Shown here: positions 25,573 to 33,804 of the stretch, piece by piece | How positions within the stretch are numbered: position 1 is the stretch's first letter | Layout of the letters: every line of letters begins with the position of its first letter | Source: Kiloniellaceae bacterium | GTDB taxonomy: Bacteria > Pseudomonadota > Alphaproteobacteria > Kiloniellales > Kiloniellaceae | NCBI GenBank assembly: GCA_021776195.1 | Contig: JAJFGK010000097.1 | Location: 1-48,779, forward strand | DNA length: 48,779 nt | Direction: 5' to 3' | Notes under the pieces: generated by a model | Databases searched by the model: none | What the model was told of the DNA's origin: nothing | What the model saw: the letters and a program-made list of their open reading frames with translations, nothing else | Made by a program: the position numbers and the translations under genes

Positions 25573-26718
25573 ATGACCGGCCTGCTGCCCGACGTCGACC
25601 CCGACGGCCTGCTCGAATACTCGGTGGTCTTCACGGACCGCTCGCTCAACCACATGTCCCAGACCTTCCAGGGGGTGATGACCGATATCTCCGCCACCCT
25701 GAAGGCGGTCTACAAGGCCGAGGCCATGGCCGTGGTCCCCGGCGGCGGCACCTACGGCATGGAGGCGGTGGCGCGCCAGTTCGCCACCGACAAGAAGTGC
25801 CTGGTCATTCGGAACGGCTGGTTCAGCTTTCGCTGGAGCCAGATCTTCGATGCCGGAAAGATCCCCTCGGAGACGGTCGTGCTCAAGGCGCGCATGATCG
25901 AAGAGGGCCGCCAGGCGCCCTTCGCGCCGGTGCCGATCGACGAGGCGGTGGCGGCCATCGCGGCGGAAAAGCCCGATCTGGTCTTCGCCCCCCACGTCGA
26001 GACCGCATCCGGCATGCTGCTGCCCGACGACTACCTGCGCGCCCTGGCCGACGCGGTTCACGCCAACGGGGGTCTCTTCGTGCTCGACTGCGTCGCCTCG
26101 GGTACGATCTGGGTGGATATGCAGGCCTGCGGTGTCGATATCCTGATCAGCGCCCCGCAGAAGGGCTGGAGCGCGTCGCCCTGTAGCGCCCTGGTCATGC
26201 TGGGCGCCGAGGCGCGCCAGCGGATCGACGCGACGACCAGTTCCTCCTTTGCCTGTGATCTGCGCAAGTGGCTGCAGATCATGGAGGCCTACGAGGGCGG
26301 CGGCCACGCCTACCACGGCACCCTGCCGACCGATGCCCTGGCCAAGTTCCGCGACACCATGAAGGAAACCGAGGCCTACGGATTCGCGAAGGTGCGCGGC
26401 GAACAGCAGGAACTGGGCGACCGGGTCCGCGCGCTGCTGGCCGGCAAGGGCTTCAAGTCGGTCGCGGCGGCGGGCTTCCAGGCCCCCGGCGTGGTGGTCA
26501 GCTACACCGACGACCCCGACATCAGCAACGGCTCGCGCTTTGCGGCGCAGGGACTGCAGATCGCCGCCGGCGTGCCCCTGCAGTGCGACGAGCCGGAGGA
26601 CTACAGAACCTTCCGTCTCGGCCTCTTCGGCCTCGACAAGCTGCACAACATCGACCGCACGGTCGCCAGCCTGGAGCAGGCCCTGGACAAGGTCATGAGC
26701 ACCACCAACCTGCGCTGA
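25573..26718 (+). CDS. Class V aminotransferase (alanine/serine-glyoxylate type)
   Basis: 381 aa, PLP-dependent class V fold. The PLP-binding Lys is K197 in SAPQKGWSASP, preceded by FVLDCVASGTIW with the PLP Asp. GGGTYGMEAVARQF is the phosphate-binding start. The family includes alanine-glyoxylate, serine-glyoxylate and 2-aminoethylphosphonate transaminases; the amino donor cannot be fixed by eye. The ATG has AGGAG 7 nt upstream. It is divergent from argD (269 bp apart) and converges with the flavoprotein gene (27 nt gap), so it borders the betaine locus and may process its amino-acid product, but this is inference. Confidence 0.9.
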   Translation: MTGLLPDVDPDGLLEYSVVFTDRSLNHMSQTFQGVMTDISATLKAVYKAEAMAVVPGGGTYGMEAVARQFATDKKCLVIRNGWFSFRWSQIFDAGKIPSETVVLKARMIEEGRQAPFAPVPIDEAVAAIAAEKPDLVFAPHVETASGMLLPDDYLRALADAVHANGGLFVLDCVASGTIWVDMQACGVDILISAPQKGWSASPCSALVMLGAEARQRIDATTSSSFACDLRKWLQIMEAYEGGGHAYHGTLPTDALAKFRDTMKETEAYGFAKVRGEQQELGDRVRALLAGKGFKSVAAAGFQAPGVVVSYTDDPDISNGSRFAAQGLQIAAGVPLQCDEPEDYRTFRLGLFGLDKLHNIDRTVASLEQALDKVMSTTNLR

Positions 26719-26745
26719 CCAGGATCTGCGCGGACACCGACCTTC

Positions 26746-29178
26746 TCAACCCCTCGGCCGCTCGTTGGCCGGATCGTAGACCGGGGCGCCGAGCACGACG
26801 GCGGCGCGCGGCTCGCCCATGATCACGACTTCCAGCGCGGTGCCGGGTTCGGCCTGGCGCGGGTCGAGGTAGGCGAAGGCCAGGAGCTTGTCCACGCCGT
26901 GACCGAAGGCAACCGAGCTGGTCGAGCCGACCCGCTCGCCCTGGGCCAGGACAGCCTCGCCGCCGTGACCGTCGCTGATGCCGTCGGCGGCAATCTCCAG
27001 ATAGGCGCAGATCCATTGCAGCGGCTTTTCCAGCGCCGCCTCGGTCGCGGCCTTGCCGACGAAGTCCGGCTTGTCCAGCTTGACGAAGCGCATCACGTCG
27101 GCCTCGGGCAGGGTCACCTCGTTGGTCAGCTCGCCGGCGCCCTTGAACATCTTCTCCATGCGCAGGGCGTTCATCGCAAAGGACCCGTAGTCGGCGATAC
27201 CCAAGGGCGCGCCGGCGGCCCAGAGCGCATCGTAGAGCGCGCCCAGACGGTCGTGCGGCCCATGGAATTCCCAGCCCAGTTCGCCGGCATAGGACATTCG
27301 AAAGGCCCAGAACCTGTGCCCGGCGATCTCGATCTCCCGGGCGGTCAGCCAGGGAAAGCCGGCCTTGTCCAACGCCGCCGGCGTGCAGGCGCCGAGGACC
27401 TCCCGGGCCCGCGGGCCGTTCAGCGCCAAGGCGCCCCAGGCGTCGGAGCGGTTGGTAATCGTGACGGTCTCGCCGTCGCGCCGGCGAAAGGCCAGGTGGT
27501 CGAGCAGGCGCCGTTCGAAGAAGGCCGCGCAGGTCAGGTAGAAGCGGTCGTCGGCCAGGCGCACGATGGTCGCCTCCAGCTCGATGCGGCCGTTCTCCCG
27601 CAGCAGATGGGTGAGCGCGATGCGGCCTGGCCTGGAGGGCAGGCGGTTCGGGATCAGGCGGTCGAGAAAGGCCGCGGCATCGGGCCCCGAGACCTCGACC
27701 TTGGCGAAGGCCGAAATGTCCATCAGGCCGGCGCGCCCGCGCACCGCCTCGACCTCGAAGGCCACCATCTCGTGCCAGGCCGTGCGCCGGAAGCCGTAGT
27801 GGTCGCGCGGCTCGACCGCCCCGCGGGCAAACCAGCGCGGCCGCTCCCAGCCGTAGACCTCCTCGTGCACCGCGCCCTTGGCTTTCAGCCGGTCATGGAG
27901 CGCGCTGGGCTTGACCGGACGGCCGTCCAGGCGGTTGAGGTGGGGAAAGGGGATCTCATGGCGCAGCAGGTAGTCTTCCCTGGCCTTGGTCACCTGATAG
28001 GCCGGGTCGGCGTAACCGCCGAAGCGCCGCGGATCGTAGTCGCGCATGCTGATATCGGCACTGCCATGGACCATCCAGCGCGCCAGCTCGCGGGTCAGGC
28101 CGGGGCCCCAGCCGATGCCGATCTGGCAGCCGCAGTTGAGCCAGACGTTTTTCAGGCCCGGGGCCGGGCCGATCAGCGGATTGCCGTCGGGCGGGTGGGA
28201 GATCGCGCCATGGACCGCGCGCTTGATGCCGAGCTCGGCCAGCACCGGCATGCGCCCCATGGCGGCCTCGAGCCAGGGCAGGATGCGGTCGTAGTCGGGC
28301 TCGAAGAGCTCGTGTTCGGCTTCCCAGGGGCAGCCCTCCAGCCAGACGGGGTTCGGGTTGGCCTTCTCGTAGATGCCGATCAGACCGGATTTCTGCTCCA
28401 TGCGGATGTAGCCGGAAACCAACCGGTCGTCGCGCACCACCGGCAGCTCGGTCTCCAGGTCCAGGAACGCCGGCACGGTGTCGGTGACCAGGTAGTGATG
28501 GGTCATGGAGGTGGTCGGGATGTCGAGGCCGACCCATTGGCCGACCTGGCGCGCATAGGTGCCGCCGGCATTGACCACATGCTCGCAGAGGATCTCGCCC
28601 TGCTCGGTGAGGACCCGCCATTCGCCGCTTGGCGTGGCCTCGATGTCGGTGACGCGGCACTGGCGGACGATCCGCGCGCCCAGTTGACGGGCGCCCTGGG
28701 CCAAGGCGAAGGTGGCACCGGCGGGATCGACGTGGCCGTCATCGGGGGTGTGGAGCGCGGCGATGACGCCCTCGAGATTGTAGAAGGGATGCAGCTCGCG
28801 GATGCGCGCCGGCGCCACCAGCTCCATGGGAAAGCCGAGCGCCCGCCCCACCCCGATCGTGTGCTTCAGCCAGTCCAGTTCGTCTTGGTTGTAGGCCAGG
28901 CGGAAGGAACCGCAGCCATGCCAGGAGACCGACTGCCCGGTCTCCGCTTCCAGCACTTTGGAATAGAGCTCGATGTTATAGCCGACGCATTTGCCCAGGG
29001 AAAAGCTGGAGGTCGAGTGGGTAATCTGGCCGGCCGCGTGCCAGGTGGAGCCGGAGGTGAGTTCGGCCTTCTCCAGCAGCACGGTGTCGCTCCAGCCCTC
29101 GTGGGCCAGATGATAGGCGAGTCCGCAGCCCATGATGCCGCCACCGACAATAACCACGCGCGCTTGCGCTGGTACCAT
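26746..29178 (-). CDS. DMGDH/sarcosine dehydrogenase-like flavoprotein with GcvT half
   Basis: 810 aa. N-terminal FAD domain: VVIVGGGIMGCGLAYHL (Rossmann GxGxxG), then ELTSGSTWHAAG, where H47 matches the covalently flavinylated His of dimethylglycine and sarcosine dehydrogenases. C-terminal half (about 430-800) is an aminomethyltransferase (GcvT) domain pair with FAKVEVSGPDAAAFLDRL, SYAGELGWEFHGP and LRMEKMFK. Such fusions oxidise an N-methyl group and hand the C1 unit to tetrahydrofolate as methylene-THF. ATG with GGAG 9 nt upstream. Divergent from rpiR across 67 bp that carries repeated TCGTACA sites; likely co-regulated with the Rieske oxygenase. Confidence 0.94.
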   Translation of the reverse strand: MVPAQARVVIVGGGIMGCGLAYHLAHEGWSDTVLLEKAELTSGSTWHAAGQITHSTSSFSLGKCVGYNIELYSKVLEAETGQSVSWHGCGSFRLAYNQDELDWLKHTIGVGRALGFPMELVAPARIRELHPFYNLEGVIAALHTPDDGHVDPAGATFALAQGARQLGARIVRQCRVTDIEATPSGEWRVLTEQGEILCEHVVNAGGTYARQVGQWVGLDIPTTSMTHHYLVTDTVPAFLDLETELPVVRDDRLVSGYIRMEQKSGLIGIYEKANPNPVWLEGCPWEAEHELFEPDYDRILPWLEAAMGRMPVLAELGIKRAVHGAISHPPDGNPLIGPAPGLKNVWLNCGCQIGIGWGPGLTRELARWMVHGSADISMRDYDPRRFGGYADPAYQVTKAREDYLLRHEIPFPHLNRLDGRPVKPSALHDRLKAKGAVHEEVYGWERPRWFARGAVEPRDHYGFRRTAWHEMVAFEVEAVRGRAGLMDISAFAKVEVSGPDAAAFLDRLIPNRLPSRPGRIALTHLLRENGRIELEATIVRLADDRFYLTCAAFFERRLLDHLAFRRRDGETVTITNRSDAWGALALNGPRAREVLGACTPAALDKAGFPWLTAREIEIAGHRFWAFRMSYAGELGWEFHGPHDRLGALYDALWAAGAPLGIADYGSFAMNALRMEKMFKGAGELTNEVTLPEADVMRFVKLDKPDFVGKAATEAALEKPLQWICAYLEIAADGISDGHGGEAVLAQGERVGSTSSVAFGHGVDKLLAFAYLDPRQAEPGTALEVVIMGEPRAAVVLGAPVYDPANERPRG

Positions 29179-29220
29179 GAAATTCAGCTCCCAAGGCCTT
29201 GATTATCGTGGACAGGGCTA

Positions 29221-29246
29221 TCGTACATTCGTACACTCGTCAACGA
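29221..29246. promoter_or_regulatory. Candidate operator: three TCGTACA-like repeats
   Basis: TCGTACA at 29221-29227 and 29229-29235 and TCGTCAA at 29237-29243, spaced 8 bp, with a TCGTCAACGA dyad at 29237-29246 that runs into the rpiR start codon. It lies in the 67-bp space between the divergent flavoprotein and rpiR genes. Its density and place suit a regulator binding site, probably for the RpiR protein itself. Confidence 0.5.
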
Positions 29247-30169
29247 TGAATGACATGAACGTACCATCGATGGACTCCCCGGCGCCCGGGCCCGCGGAGG
29301 TTCTGGGACGCCTGACCGAGGGACTGTCCGCCCTGACGCCGGAGCTGCGCAAGGCGGCGGCCTATGTGCTGGAAAACCCGAACGACGTGGGTGTCAGTTC
29401 GATCCGCGAGATCGCCGACGCCGCCAGGGTCAAGCCCAACACCCTGGTGCGCATGGCCCGCGAGGTCGGCTACGAGGGCTACGAGGAGTTCCGCCGGCCC
29501 TTCCGCGACGAGATCCGCCAGGGCCGCGACAGCTTTCCCGACCGCGCGCGCTGGCTCCAGTCGCTCTCCAAGGGCGGCCGGCTGGACGGGCTCTATGGCG
29601 AGATGGCGGCGGCTTCCCTGGCCAACATCGAAAAACTCTTTTCCGGGTCCGGCGCCGAGGCCATCAAGGCGGCGGCCGACGAGATCGTCGAGGCCCGCGC
29701 CACCTATGTCCTGGGCGTCGGCATCGCCAACGCCATCGCCCGCAACTTCGCCTATCTGGCCGACATGGCGGTCGATACCGTGTCGTCGATCCCGCGCGAC
29801 GGATCGCTGCCGGTCGACGGGCTGGTGCGCGCCGGTCCGGGGGACCTGCTGTTGGCCATGACCTTCAGGCCCTACCGGCGCGAGGTGGTCGAGGCGGTGG
29901 AGATGGCGCTCGCCCAGGGCGTGACCGTCATCGCCATCTCCGACAGTCCGGCGGCGCCGATTCTGGCCCAGGCCAAGCACCGCTTTGTTGTGCCCACCGT
30001 GACGCCGCAGTTCTTCACCTCGACGGTGGCGCTCTCGGCCTTTCTGGAGACCCTCATGGCCTTCGTCGTCGCCGATGCCGACGCCGAGGTCATCGCCAAC
30101 ATCGCGCGCTATCACCAGCGCCGTCACGAGCTGGGGATCTACTGGAGCGAAGAGGATCAGCGGCCATGA
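29246..30169 (+). CDS. MurR/RpiR family transcriptional regulator
   Basis: 307 aa. N-terminal RpiR helix-turn-helix (about 25-85: LTPELRKAAAYVLENPNDVGVSSIREIADAA, then PNTLVRMAREVGY) followed by a SIS sugar-isomerase-type sensor domain (about 130-280: TYVLGVGIANAIARN, then AMTFRPYRREVVEAVE and AISDSPAAP). SIS domains normally bind phosphosugars, but RpiR proteins also control amino-acid and betaine catabolism in other bacteria. The ATG at 29246 is chosen; ATGs at 29255 and 29270 are alternatives because no clear Shine-Dalgarno is seen. Its stop overlaps the Rieske start as ATGA, so they form an operon. Confidence 0.9.
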   Translation: MNDMNVPSMDSPAPGPAEVLGRLTEGLSALTPELRKAAAYVLENPNDVGVSSIREIADAARVKPNTLVRMAREVGYEGYEEFRRPFRDEIRQGRDSFPDRARWLQSLSKGGRLDGLYGEMAAASLANIEKLFSGSGAEAIKAAADEIVEARATYVLGVGIANAIARNFAYLADMAVDTVSSIPRDGSLPVDGLVRAGPGDLLLAMTFRPYRREVVEAVEMALAQGVTVIAISDSPAAPILAQAKHRFVVPTVTPQFFTSTVALSAFLETLMAFVVADADAEVIANIARYHQRRHELGIYWSEEDQRP

Positions 30170-31269
30170 ACAGCCCCGACGGAAACGCGGGCGCGCCGGT
30201 TCGCAGCCTGGCGGCGCGCTACTACACCGATCCGGCGCTCTACGCCAAGGAACAGGAGGGCCTGCTGAGCCGCACCTGGCAGTTCGCCGGCCATGCCTCC
30301 CAGGTCGAAAAGACAGGCGACTACTTCACCTTCGAGATCGCCGGACAGAACCTCTTTTGCATCCGCGGCCAGGACGGCGAGATCCGCGCCTTCTACAACG
30401 TCTGCCAGCACCGCGCCCACGAGCTGCTGTCGGGCGCCGGCAACTGCAAGCGGGTGGTCTGCCCCTATCACGCCTGGTCCTATGCGTTGGACGGCCAGCT
30501 GCGCAGCGCGCCCAACGCCACATCCGTGCCGGGCTTCGACAAGAGCGGCATCTGCCTGACCGAGCTGCGCCTCGAGATCTTCTGCGGCTTCGTCTTCGCC
30601 AACCTCGACCCCGAGGCTAAACCGATGGCCGTCTGGTTCCCGAACCTGGAGGCCGAGCTGCGCGCCTTCGTGCCACAGATCGACGCCCTGAAACCGATCG
30701 AATGGGTCGAGGTGCCGGAGCGCTGCAACTGGAAGGTCTCGGTCGAGAACTATTCCGAATGCTATCACTGCCAGCTCAATCACCCGACCTTCTCGACCGG
30801 CGTGGTGAAGCCCGAAACCTATGACATCCAGCCCCAGGGCTACTGCCTGCGCCACACCACCGAATGCCAGAACCTCGAGCGCATGAGCTACCCCATCGAC
30901 CTCGCGGCCAATGAGCACGCCGGCCACTATTCGTCCTGGTTCCTCTGGCCGCTCTTCTCGTTCCAGGTCTACCCGGGCAACGTCCTGAACAGCTACCACT
31001 GGCGCCCAACGGGGGTCGACACCGTCGAGGTTTGGCGCGGCTGGTACAGCCTCGACGGGGCCGAGTCCGATGTGGTGCGCGACCTCGCCCGCCAGGACCG
31101 CGCCACCACGGCGGAAGAAGACGTCCATCTGGTGGAAGCCGTGCAGCGCGGCCTGAACAGCCGCGGCTACCGGCCCGGCCCCCTGGTGATCGACCCCAAG
31201 GGCGGGGTCAACTCCGAGCATTCGATCCAGGCCCTGCAGCAGTGGATACGCGAGGCGGTCGATGCCTAA
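30166..31269 (+). CDS. Rieske non-heme iron oxygenase, N-demethylase type
   Basis: 367 aa, alpha subunit of an aromatic-ring-hydroxylase-fold oxygenase. Rieske site: C80-x-H82 and C99-x2-H102 in NVCQHRAHE and CPYHAW. Mononuclear iron site: NYSECYHCQLNHP with H201 and H206. The C-terminal region lacks the typical dioxygenase features and, with the neighbours, fits the quaternary-amine demethylases (glycine betaine GbcA, stachydrine Stc2, carnitine CntA types). It needs an FAD/[2Fe-2S] reductase, which is not in the window. Translation is coupled to rpiR (4-nt overlap). Substrate, likely an N-methylated betaine, is inferred from the epimerase next door. Confidence 0.92.
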   Translation: MNSPDGNAGAPVRSLAARYYTDPALYAKEQEGLLSRTWQFAGHASQVEKTGDYFTFEIAGQNLFCIRGQDGEIRAFYNVCQHRAHELLSGAGNCKRVVCPYHAWSYALDGQLRSAPNATSVPGFDKSGICLTELRLEIFCGFVFANLDPEAKPMAVWFPNLEAELRAFVPQIDALKPIEWVEVPERCNWKVSVENYSECYHCQLNHPTFSTGVVKPETYDIQPQGYCLRHTTECQNLERMSYPIDLAANEHAGHYSSWFLWPLFSFQVYPGNVLNSYHWRPTGVDTVEVWRGWYSLDGAESDVVRDLARQDRATTAEEDVHLVEAVQRGLNSRGYRPGPLVIDPKGGVNSEHSIQALQQWIREAVDA

Positions 31270-31309
31270 GGTGCGCAATGGCTAAGGTGGGCGGTGCCTG
31301 AGATGGGCG
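31262..31309. repeat. 16-bp x3 tandem repeat spanning the Rieske gene stop
   Basis: ATGCCTAAGGTGCGCA (31262-31277), ATGGCTAAGGTGGGCG (31278-31293) and GTGCCTGAGATGGGCG (31294-31309), related 16-bp units. The oxygenase stop (TAA, 31267-31269) is in unit 1 and a TAA recurs in unit 2 at the same place. Confidence 0.8.
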
Positions 31310-31325
31310 AGGATACAGCGGAACC

Positions 31326-32432
31326 ATGAAGATCATCGCCGTTACGGTCTGGCACAAGGACCTGCCGCTCAAGAAACCCTACTGGCTGTCCGGCGGGCGC
31401 CTGAAGTTTGAGCGTCTCGATGCCACCTTCCTGCGCCTGGAGACCGACGCGGGCCTGGCCGGCTGGGGCGAAGGCACGCCCTGGGGCCACACCTACCTGC
31501 CGGCCCACGGCGCCGGCATTCGCGCCGCCATGGAGGTCCTGGCGCCCGCCGTCATCGGGCTCGACCCGCGCCGCAGCGGGCATATCGAGCAGGCCATGGA
31601 TCTGGCCCTGCCCGGCCACCTCTATGCCAAGGCGCCGGTCGATATCGCCTGCTGGGACATCGCCGGTCAGGCCGCGGGACTGCCGATCGCCGATCTGCTG
31701 GGCGGCCGCTACGACGCGGCGACACCGGTCGCCTCCTCGATCTCGACCGGCAGCCCCGAGGAGATGCTGGGCGAGATCGAGGACTACCGGGCGCGCGGCT
31801 ACCGGGTCCATTCGGCCAAGGTCGGCTCGGGTACCGAGATGGATATCGCGCGCATTCGCTACCTGGAGGAGTACCGGCTGCCGGACGAGGTGATCTTCTA
31901 CGACGTCAACCGGGCCTGGACCCGGGCCGAGGCGATCACGATCATGAATGCCGTGGCCGACCTGCCGGTCAGTTTCGAGCAGCCCTGCGAGACCCTGGAC
32001 GATTGTCTCGCGGTGCGCCGTCTCACCCGTCAGCCGATTTCGATGGACGAGCGGCTGGAGACCCTGGGCGACATGGCGCGGATCGCCCGGGACAACATCG
32101 CCGAGCTGGTCAACATCAAGATCAACCGGGTGGGCGGGCTGACCAAGGCGGCGCGGATCCGCGACCTGGCCGCCGCCCACGGGTTCGCCATCACGGTCAT
32201 GCCGACCGGCGGCACGGTGCTGGCCGATAGCGATGCCGCGCACCTGGCCCAGACGATCCCCGAACCGCTGCGCCAATGGGTCTGGTCCTGTCAGGACATG
32301 CTGGCGGTCGACCCGGCGCCGGGCCGCGGCCCCCGGGTCGCGGACGGCCTGCTGGCCGCGCCCGAGGCGCCCGGACTGGGTGTCGCCCCGGACCTGGACT
32401 GGCTGGGCGAGCCCGTCGCGGTCTATCGCTGA
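31326..32432 (+). CDS. Enolase-superfamily epimerase, hydroxyproline-betaine epimerase (HpbD)-like
   Basis: 368 aa, mandelate racemase/muconate lactonising enzyme family. Metal ligands: D193 in FYDVNRAW, E218 in SFEQPC and D241 (or E242) in SMDERLE. Acid/base lysines: K165 in VHSAKVG and K265 in NIKINRVGG, one on each side of the barrel, the arrangement used for 1,1-proton transfer at C-alpha. The N-terminal cap has GHLYAKAPVDIACWDIAG, which I recall as close to the GHxYAKAxVDIA region of the Pelagibaca epimerase HpbD, active on 4-hydroxyproline betaine and proline betaine. It starts 56 nt after the Rieske gene, same operon. A dehydratase or racemase of a related N-methyl amino acid remains possible. 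Confidence 0.88.
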   Translation: MKIIAVTVWHKDLPLKKPYWLSGGRLKFERLDATFLRLETDAGLAGWGEGTPWGHTYLPAHGAGIRAAMEVLAPAVIGLDPRRSGHIEQAMDLALPGHLYAKAPVDIACWDIAGQAAGLPIADLLGGRYDAATPVASSISTGSPEEMLGEIEDYRARGYRVHSAKVGSGTEMDIARIRYLEEYRLPDEVIFYDVNRAWTRAEAITIMNAVADLPVSFEQPCETLDDCLAVRRLTRQPISMDERLETLGDMARIARDNIAELVNIKINRVGGLTKAARIRDLAAAHGFAITVMPTGGTVLADSDAAHLAQTIPEPLRQWVWSCQDMLAVDPAPGRGPRVADGLLAAPEAPGLGVAPDLDWLGEPVAVYR

Positions 32433-32496
32433 CGCGGGGCGTCGCGTCACCGCGGTAGTTGCTCCGACTCCGGGGCCTCTGGCAGGAAGAACGACT

Positions 32497-32511
32497 TGGC
32501 GTTTAACGCCA
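32497..32511. promoter_or_regulatory. 15-bp dyad upstream of dCTP deaminase
   Basis: TGGCGTT-T-AACGCCA (32497-32511) is a perfect dyad about 30 bp before the ATG at 32541. It could be an operator or a weak terminator for the rpiR operon. Confidence 0.4.
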
Positions 32512-32540
32512 TTGCCTCAGCAGCCCGATCGGGTAAAACC

Positions 32541-33779
32541 ATGCCCCTCAGCACCGCTATCGAACCCGCCAACCGGGGACCCGCCAGACAACGACCCGGG
32601 GGGACCCGCAACAACGCCACGCCGAGGACCGCCGCCGTGCAAGACTGGCTGCCCCATATCGAGGAACCCGCGCGGCGTTCGGGAATCTATCCGGCGCAGT
32701 GGTACCAGGGGGCCATCGGGCGCGGCGAGATCGTGGCCCGGCGCGAGATCCTGCCGGAGCAGATCCAGCCGGCCTCGATCGACCTTCGGCTGGGCGAGCG
32801 CGCCTACCGGGTGGCGGCCTCCTTCCTGCCCGGCCCCAACGCAAGGGTCGCCGACAAGCTGGGTCCCCTCACCCTGGAGGAGATCGACCTGACCGAGGGC
32901 GCCGTGCTGCGCCGGGACAGCGTCTACCTGGTGCCGCTGCTGGAGAGCCTGGACCTGAAGAAGCGCATGTCGGCCCTGGCCAACCCGAAATCCTCGACCG
33001 GACGGCTCGATGTCTTCGCCCGGGTCATCACCGACCAGGGCAGCGAGTTCGACACCGTGGCCGAGCAGTACGAAGGCCCGCTCTGGGTCGAGATCGCGCC
33101 GCGCAGCTTCCACATCAAGGTGCGCACCGGCTCGCGCTTGGTGCAGCTGCGCATCAAGCGCGGCGCGCCCAAACCCAGCGCCCGGGAACTGCGCGCCCTG
33201 ATGGAGGAGGTCGGGGTGGTGCGCGGCGACGGTCAGGAGGGCGAGACCATCCCCGACATCCGGCGCAGCGGCATTTCGGTTTCCATCGACCTGCGCGGCG
33301 ATCCGCGCAGCGGGCTGATCGGCTACCGCGCCCGCAAGACCGACGCGGTGATCGACCTGGACAAGGTGGATCACTACCCGGTCGAGGACTTCTGGGAACC
33401 GCTGATGCAGCCGGAAAGCGGCGGCCTGGTGCTGCGTCCCGACGACTTTCACATCCTGGTCTCGAAGGAAGCGCTTTCGGTGCCGGCGGACTACGCCGCC
33501 GACATGATCGCCTACGACACCTTCGTCGGTGAGTTCCGGGTCCACTACGCCGGCTTCTTCGATCCCGGATTCGGCTACGGCGAGGACGGCCCACGCGGCG
33601 CCCGGGCCGTGCTGGAGGTGCGCTGTCACGACGTGCCGTTTTTGGTCGAGGACGGCCAGATCATGTGCCGCCTGCTGTTCGAGCGCCTGACCGAGCCCTC
33701 GGAGCGGCCCTACGGCAGCGGCATCGGCTCGAACTACCAGTACCAGGGTCTGGCCCTGGCCAAGCACTTCAAACGCTGA
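32541..33779 (+). CDS. dcd: 2'-deoxycytidine 5'-triphosphate deaminase, long form
   Basis: 412 aa if started at the ATG 32541. It is the long alphaproteobacterial dCTP deaminase form with two consecutive dUTPase/DCD-like beta domains. Typical segments: PEQIQPASIDLRLGERAYRV, ALANPKSSTGRLDVFARVI, KVRTGSRLVQLRI in the first half; KEALSVPADYAADMIAYDT and HYAGFFDPGFGYG in the second, the latter being the deoxynucleotide-binding turn. It makes dUTP from dCTP for thymidylate synthesis. The Ala/Pro-rich first 30 residues look unconserved, and a GTG at 32637 with GAGGA 8 nt upstream is a good alternative start. Function is not linked to the upstream operon. Confidence 0.92.
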   Translation: MPLSTAIEPANRGPARQRPGGTRNNATPRTAAVQDWLPHIEEPARRSGIYPAQWYQGAIGRGEIVARREILPEQIQPASIDLRLGERAYRVAASFLPGPNARVADKLGPLTLEEIDLTEGAVLRRDSVYLVPLLESLDLKKRMSALANPKSSTGRLDVFARVITDQGSEFDTVAEQYEGPLWVEIAPRSFHIKVRTGSRLVQLRIKRGAPKPSARELRALMEEVGVVRGDGQEGETIPDIRRSGISVSIDLRGDPRSGLIGYRARKTDAVIDLDKVDHYPVEDFWEPLMQPESGGLVLRPDDFHILVSKEALSVPADYAADMIAYDTFVGEFRVHYAGFFDPGFGYGEDGPRGARAVLEVRCHDVPFLVEDGQIMCRLLFERLTEPSERPYGSGIGSNYQYQGLALAKHFKR

Positions 33780-33804
33780 GGCGGTTGGGAGCGGCGAGCG
33801 CCGC

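Noticed and set aside
26899..29202. Plus-strand open frame of about 767 codons opposite the flavoprotein
   Set aside because: Antisense shadow; the minus-strand protein has intact FAD and GcvT motifs.
26746..32432. Glycine betaine (choline) degradation locus
   Set aside because: The Rieske and DMGDH-like genes would fit, but the enolase-superfamily epimerase needs a chiral C-alpha, which glycine betaine lacks.
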